DNA from: Rubrobacteraceae bacterium
Lineage (GTDB): Bacteria > Actinomycetota > Rubrobacteria > Rubrobacterales > Rubrobacteraceae
Reading direction: 5' to 3'
Assembly (NCBI GenBank): GCA_029240775.1
Contig: JARDZQ010000218.1
Location: 1 to 8,433 of the forward strand
Length of the DNA stretch: 8,433 nt
A program made the translations under genes and the position numbers. Shown one piece after another: positions 6,473 to 8,433 of the stretch; positions within the stretch are counted from its first letter, which is position 1; each line of letters begins with the position of its first letter. Under the pieces are notes generated by a model that was not told where the DNA came from, ran no database searches, and was given only the letters and a program-made list of their open reading frames with translations.

Positions 6473-6499
6473 GACAGGCCGCACGTAGCTGCGGATACT
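6471..6499 (+). promoter_or_regulatory. Near-consensus sigma-70-type promoter of the ECF operon
   Basis: TTGACA (6471-6476) is a perfect -35 box. Exactly 17 bases later comes GATACT (6494-6499), which matches TATAAT at four of six positions including A2 and T6. Transcription would start near 6506, leaving a leader of about 26 bases before GTG 6532. The box pair falls just after the SDR stop, so the transporter genes can be expressed separately from the upstream operon. Confidence 0.65.
6479..6494. repeat. Inverted repeat in the promoter spacer, possible operator
   Basis: CCGCA (6479-6483) and TGCGG (6490-6494) form an inverted repeat separated by six bases. It fills the spacer and touches the first base of the -10 box. 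A repressor bound here would block RNA polymerase. The arms are short, so chance is possible, and no regulator gene is nearby. Confidence 0.3.
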
Positions 6500-6519
6500 T
6501 CACGCGGGCTCAAGCAAAC

Positions 6520-6524
6520 GGAGG
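6520..6524 (+). promoter_or_regulatory. Ribosome binding site of the S component
   Basis: GGAGG lies seven bases before GTG 6532, ideal spacing that supports a GTG start for the membrane protein. Confidence 0.7.
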
Positions 6525-6531
6525 TACGAAC

Positions 6532-7131
6532 GTGGCGGCGAATTCGGGTAGCGGTCGGGGGGGCTCGGTCTTCAGCCTGAGCGTGCGTCAGATCGTCATA
6601 GCCGGGATCCTCGGCGGAATCGCCATCTTCCTCGGCGCGACCCAGCTCGGGTTCATCCCCGTGCCCAACCTCTCGGGCCGGGCGACTATCATGCACGTGC
6701 CCGTGATCCTGGGCGGCGCACTCGAAGGCCCTGTGGTTGGCACCATCGTCGGCCTCATCTTCGGCATCTTCTCTTTTATCCAGGCGGACGTCCCCTTCTT
6801 CAGGGACCCGCTGGTCTCAATCTTGCCGCGGTTGCCGATCGGGATCGTGGCCTGGGCTGTCTTCGCTGCCCTTCGCAGCCGCAGCCTGGACCTGGCTTCG
6901 GCCGCGGCCGGCGTCCTGGGCTCCCTGACGAACACCGTCGGGGTCCTCGGGATGGCTGTGCTGCTCGGGTATCTGCCGCTCGCCGCGACCGTGCCTATAT
7001 TGCCTCAGGCCATCGCCGAGGCGGTCCTGGCCGCGGTCGTTACCGTCGTAGTCGTGCGGGGTGTGATGCTCTTTAGAAGCGGGCGCACCACGGCGCCTGA
7101 GGTGGACCCCGACAGAGAGCGCCGCTACTAG
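6532..7131 (+). CDS. ECF transporter S component (substrate-binding membrane protein)
   Basis: The 199-aa integral membrane protein resembles the broad ECF S-component family (PanT/HmpT/FolT-like, Pfam ECF_trnsprt). S components bind a vitamin or related micronutrient and dock on a shared EcfA1-EcfA2-EcfT module. Hydrophobic segments lie at about 18-38, 54-83 (probably two helices), 94-113, 121-147 and 152-181. Family-like stretches are PNLSGRATIMHVPVILGG (45-62), EGPVVGTIVGLIFGIFSF (65-82) and DPLVSILPR (92-100). The N-terminus is Gly/Ser-rich and cytosolic-looking, and the C-terminal tail is charged (RSGRTTAPEVDPDRERRY). A GTG start is supported by GGAGG at 6520-6524. The first ATPase gene begins 20 bases downstream. 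The ligand cannot be read from sequence; pantothenate, lipoate or another cofactor precursor would fit the neighbouring enzyme but is speculation. Confidence 0.85.
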   Translation: MAANSGSGRGGSVFSLSVRQIVIAGILGGIAIFLGATQLGFIPVPNLSGRATIMHVPVILGGALEGPVVGTIVGLIFGIFSFIQADVPFFRDPLVSILPRLPIGIVAWAVFAALRSRSLDLASAAAGVLGSLTNTVGVLGMAVLLGYLPLAATVPILPQAIAEAVLAAVVTVVVVRGVMLFRSGRTTAPEVDPDRERRY

Positions 7132-7150
7132 CGGAAGAAGCTCTGGCGCG

Positions 7151-7996
7151 ATGATCGAGATAGAGGGGGTCTCGTTCGCCTACAGGACGGGTGAGGCGGA
7201 CGCGGTACCTGCGCTGCGGGAGCTGGAACTGAGGATCGGGGCCGGCCAGCTCGTGGCGATCATCGGTCACAACGGCTCGGGGAAGAGCACGCTCGTCAAG
7301 CTCCTGACCGCCGTTCTGCATCCGCTTGAGGGTGAGATCCGGATAGACGGCATCCCGGTGCGCGAGGAGAACCAGTGGGAGATCAGGGAGCGGGTGGCGG
7401 TTGTCTTCCAGGACCCCGACGACCAGCTGATCATGAACCGCGTCGCCGACGACGTGGCCTTCGGCCCCGAGAACCTGGGGCTTGCGCGCGAGGAGATAGA
7501 GCGGCGCGTCGCGTTCGCGCTAGGGGCGCTTGGGTTGGAGGGGATCTCGGGAACCCTCATCGAGGATCTCTCCCCGGGAGAGAAACAGAGGGTCGCTATC
7601 GCGGGCGCCCTGGCCATGCAGCCACACTTCCTGATCCTCGACGAGCCGACCTCGCTCTTGCCCGCCCCCGTGGCGGTGCGACTGATCTCCACGATCAAAG
7701 ACCTAAACCGCCGCGAGGGGATGGGCGTTCTCCATGTGACCCACTCGATGTCTGAGGCCGTCCTTTTCGACCGCGTCGTGGTGCTGGACGAGGGCCGGCT
7801 GGTCATGGATGGCGCCCCGGCCGAGGTCTTCCGGCGTGTGGACGAACTGCGCGAGATCGGGCTCGACGTGCCCCTCGCCGCGAGCCTCGCCCACAGGCTG
7901 CGCTCCCGCGGTGTACCCGTCGAGGGCGACATCCTCGACCTGGCGGACCTGCGGGCCGCGCTCACGAAGGCACCCCGAAGGCGAACGAGGCTATAA
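7151..7996 (+). CDS. ecfA1: ECF transporter ATPase EcfA1 (degenerate signature and D-loop)
   Basis: This 281-aa ABC ATPase powers an ECF vitamin importer from the cytosolic face. Motifs in order: A-loop Tyr11 (FAYRTG), Walker A GHNGSGKST (39-47), Q-loop VFQDPDDQLI (85-94, Gln87), FGPENLG (104-110, typical of ECF ATPases), signature LSPGEKQR (140-147), Walker B FLILDE (160-165) and switch His198 (VTHSM). Two key elements are altered: the signature is LSPGE rather than LSGGQ, and the D-loop reads SLLPAP rather than SxLDP, lacking its Asp. The C-terminus GLDVPLAASLAHRLRSRG (237-254), then DILDLADLRAAL (260-271), matches the EcfA1 tail. The Shine-Dalgarno (GGAAG at 7133-7137) is weak and distant. 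The last residues (about 276-281) may be a frameshift artefact, because EcfA2 homology continues at once in another frame. Confidence 0.88.
   Translation: MIEIEGVSFAYRTGEADAVPALRELELRIGAGQLVAIIGHNGSGKSTLVKLLTAVLHPLEGEIRIDGIPVREENQWEIRERVAVVFQDPDDQLIMNRVADDVAFGPENLGLAREEIERRVAFALGALGLEGISGTLIEDLSPGEKQRVAIAGALAMQPHFLILDEPTSLLPAPVAVRLISTIKDLNRREGMGVLHVTHSMSEAVLFDRVVVLDEGRLVMDGAPAEVFRRVDELREIGLDVPLAASLAHRLRSRGVPVEGDILDLADLRAALTKAPRRRTRL
7970..7981 (+). other. Probable frameshift/fusion point between EcfA1 and EcfA2
   Basis: The run CCCC at 7973-7976 marks where EcfA1's frame turns into an Arg-rich hexapeptide and EcfA2's frame becomes recognisable. One extra C would give the joined reading APPKANEAIRDISL. 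In that fusion, a gapless comparison of EcfA2 with EcfA1 from the first strand to Walker A keeps the same spacing (A-I-R aligned with A-L-R; Walker A at equal distance). Confidence 0.5.
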
Positions 7997-8007
7997 GAGA
8001 CATATCG

Positions 8008-8433
8008 TTGTCCATCCGCCGCGGCGAGCGCGTCGCGATAGTCGGTCCCACGCACTCGGGAAAGTCCACCGTCGTCGACTCCTTCGCCCACCTCCTGCGC
8101 CTCAAGGGTGGACAGGTCTTCTACGACGGCGAGGACGTAGCCGCGCCGGGCTACGATCGGGCGGCGCTGCGCCGGCGAGTGGGCATAGTCTTCCAGCAGC
8201 CCGACTCGCAGCTCATAGAGGACGTCGTCGGCGCGGACGTAGCCTTCGGCCCGACCGCCGCGGGGATACCCGCCGAGGAGACGCGCCGGCGCGTCGAGGA
8301 GAGCCTGGACTCCCTGGGACTACCCTACCCGGAGTTCCGTCTCAGGTACGTGCACGCCCTCTCCGGCGGCCAGCGCCGCCGGGTCGCGATAGCGGGTGTG
8401 ATCGCCATGCGAACCCCGGTCCTGGTGCTCGAC
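8008..8433 (+). CDS. ecfA2: ECF transporter ATPase EcfA2, 5' part with unclear start (partial)
   Basis: This is the second ECF ATPase, cut by the window end. Homology begins upstream of the coordinate given, at about 7978 (KANEAIRDISLSIRRGE), but TTG 8008 is the only ATG/GTG/TTG codon in this frame after its previous stop (7753-7755). Counting from TTG, Walker A is GPTHSGKST (about 11-19), the Q-loop VFQQPDSQLIEDVV, then VAFGPTAAG, signature LSGGQRRR, and Walker B VLVLD at the very edge. The signature is canonical, unlike EcfA1. A TTG start would remove the first strands and the A-loop aromatic, so either the true N-terminus is fused to EcfA1 through a one-base shift at 7973-7976, or the 5' end is deleted. 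EcfT and the rest of the gene should lie downstream. Confidence 0.75.
   Translation, partial: MSIRRGERVAIVGPTHSGKSTVVDSFAHLLRLKGGQVFYDGEDVAAPGYDRAALRRRVGIVFQQPDSQLIEDVVGADVAFGPTAAGIPAEETRRRVEESLDSLGLPYPEFRLRYVHALSGGQRRRVAIAGVIAMRTPVLVLD

Noticed and set aside
5605..6696. A 363-codon minus-strand open frame opposite the SDR gene
   Set aside because: It has no family signature, spans the promoter and start of the ECF unit, and is explained by GC-rich codon bias on the other strand.

Overview
The window is GC-rich and gene-dense. Codon use favours G/C at third positions but keeps many AGG (Arg) and ATA (Ile) codons. With the gene content, this suggests a high-GC actinobacterium, perhaps Rubrobacter-like. 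That placement is an inference; no marker gene is present.

Region 1-414: the first ~110 bases look like the 3' tail of an unrecognised plus-strand gene cut by the window edge. About 280 bases of apparent leader follow, holding a 10-bp palindrome, a small hairpin and a possible extended -10 promoter, but no convincing gene.

Region 415-6465: a tightly packed plus-strand operon. It encodes a branched-chain 2-oxoacid dehydrogenase (BCKDH) complex: E1-alpha (415-1419), E1-beta (1424-2410) and the lipoyl-bearing E2 acyltransferase (3187-4412). A SAM-dependent methyltransferase (2410-3177) sits between E1-beta and E2 and is coupled to E1-beta by a TGATG overlap. E2 is followed by an M20 metallopeptidase/deacylase (4416-5690) and a short-chain dehydrogenase (5683-6465), with gaps of a few bases or overlaps. 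The E2 gene is broken by a one-base frameshift near 3481-3491, between lipoyl domain and E3-binding domain. No E3 (lipoamide dehydrogenase) gene is in the window.

Region 6466-8433: a second transcription unit for an energy-coupling factor (ECF) vitamin-type importer. A near-consensus promoter (TTGACA, 17-bp spacer, GATACT) with an inverted repeat in its spacer precedes an S component (6532-7131), then ATPase EcfA1 (7151-7996) and the start of EcfA2, which runs off the window at its Walker B aspartate. EcfA1 has a degenerate signature (LSPGE) and a D-loop without its aspartate. EcfA2 has no proper start codon; adding one base in a C run would join the two ATPases into one tandem protein.

Together the window pairs 2-oxoacid catabolism, which uses thiamine diphosphate, lipoate, CoA, FAD and NAD, with a vitamin-type importer and three enzymes of unknown substrate. 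I see no mobile element, CRISPR array, tRNA or rRNA.
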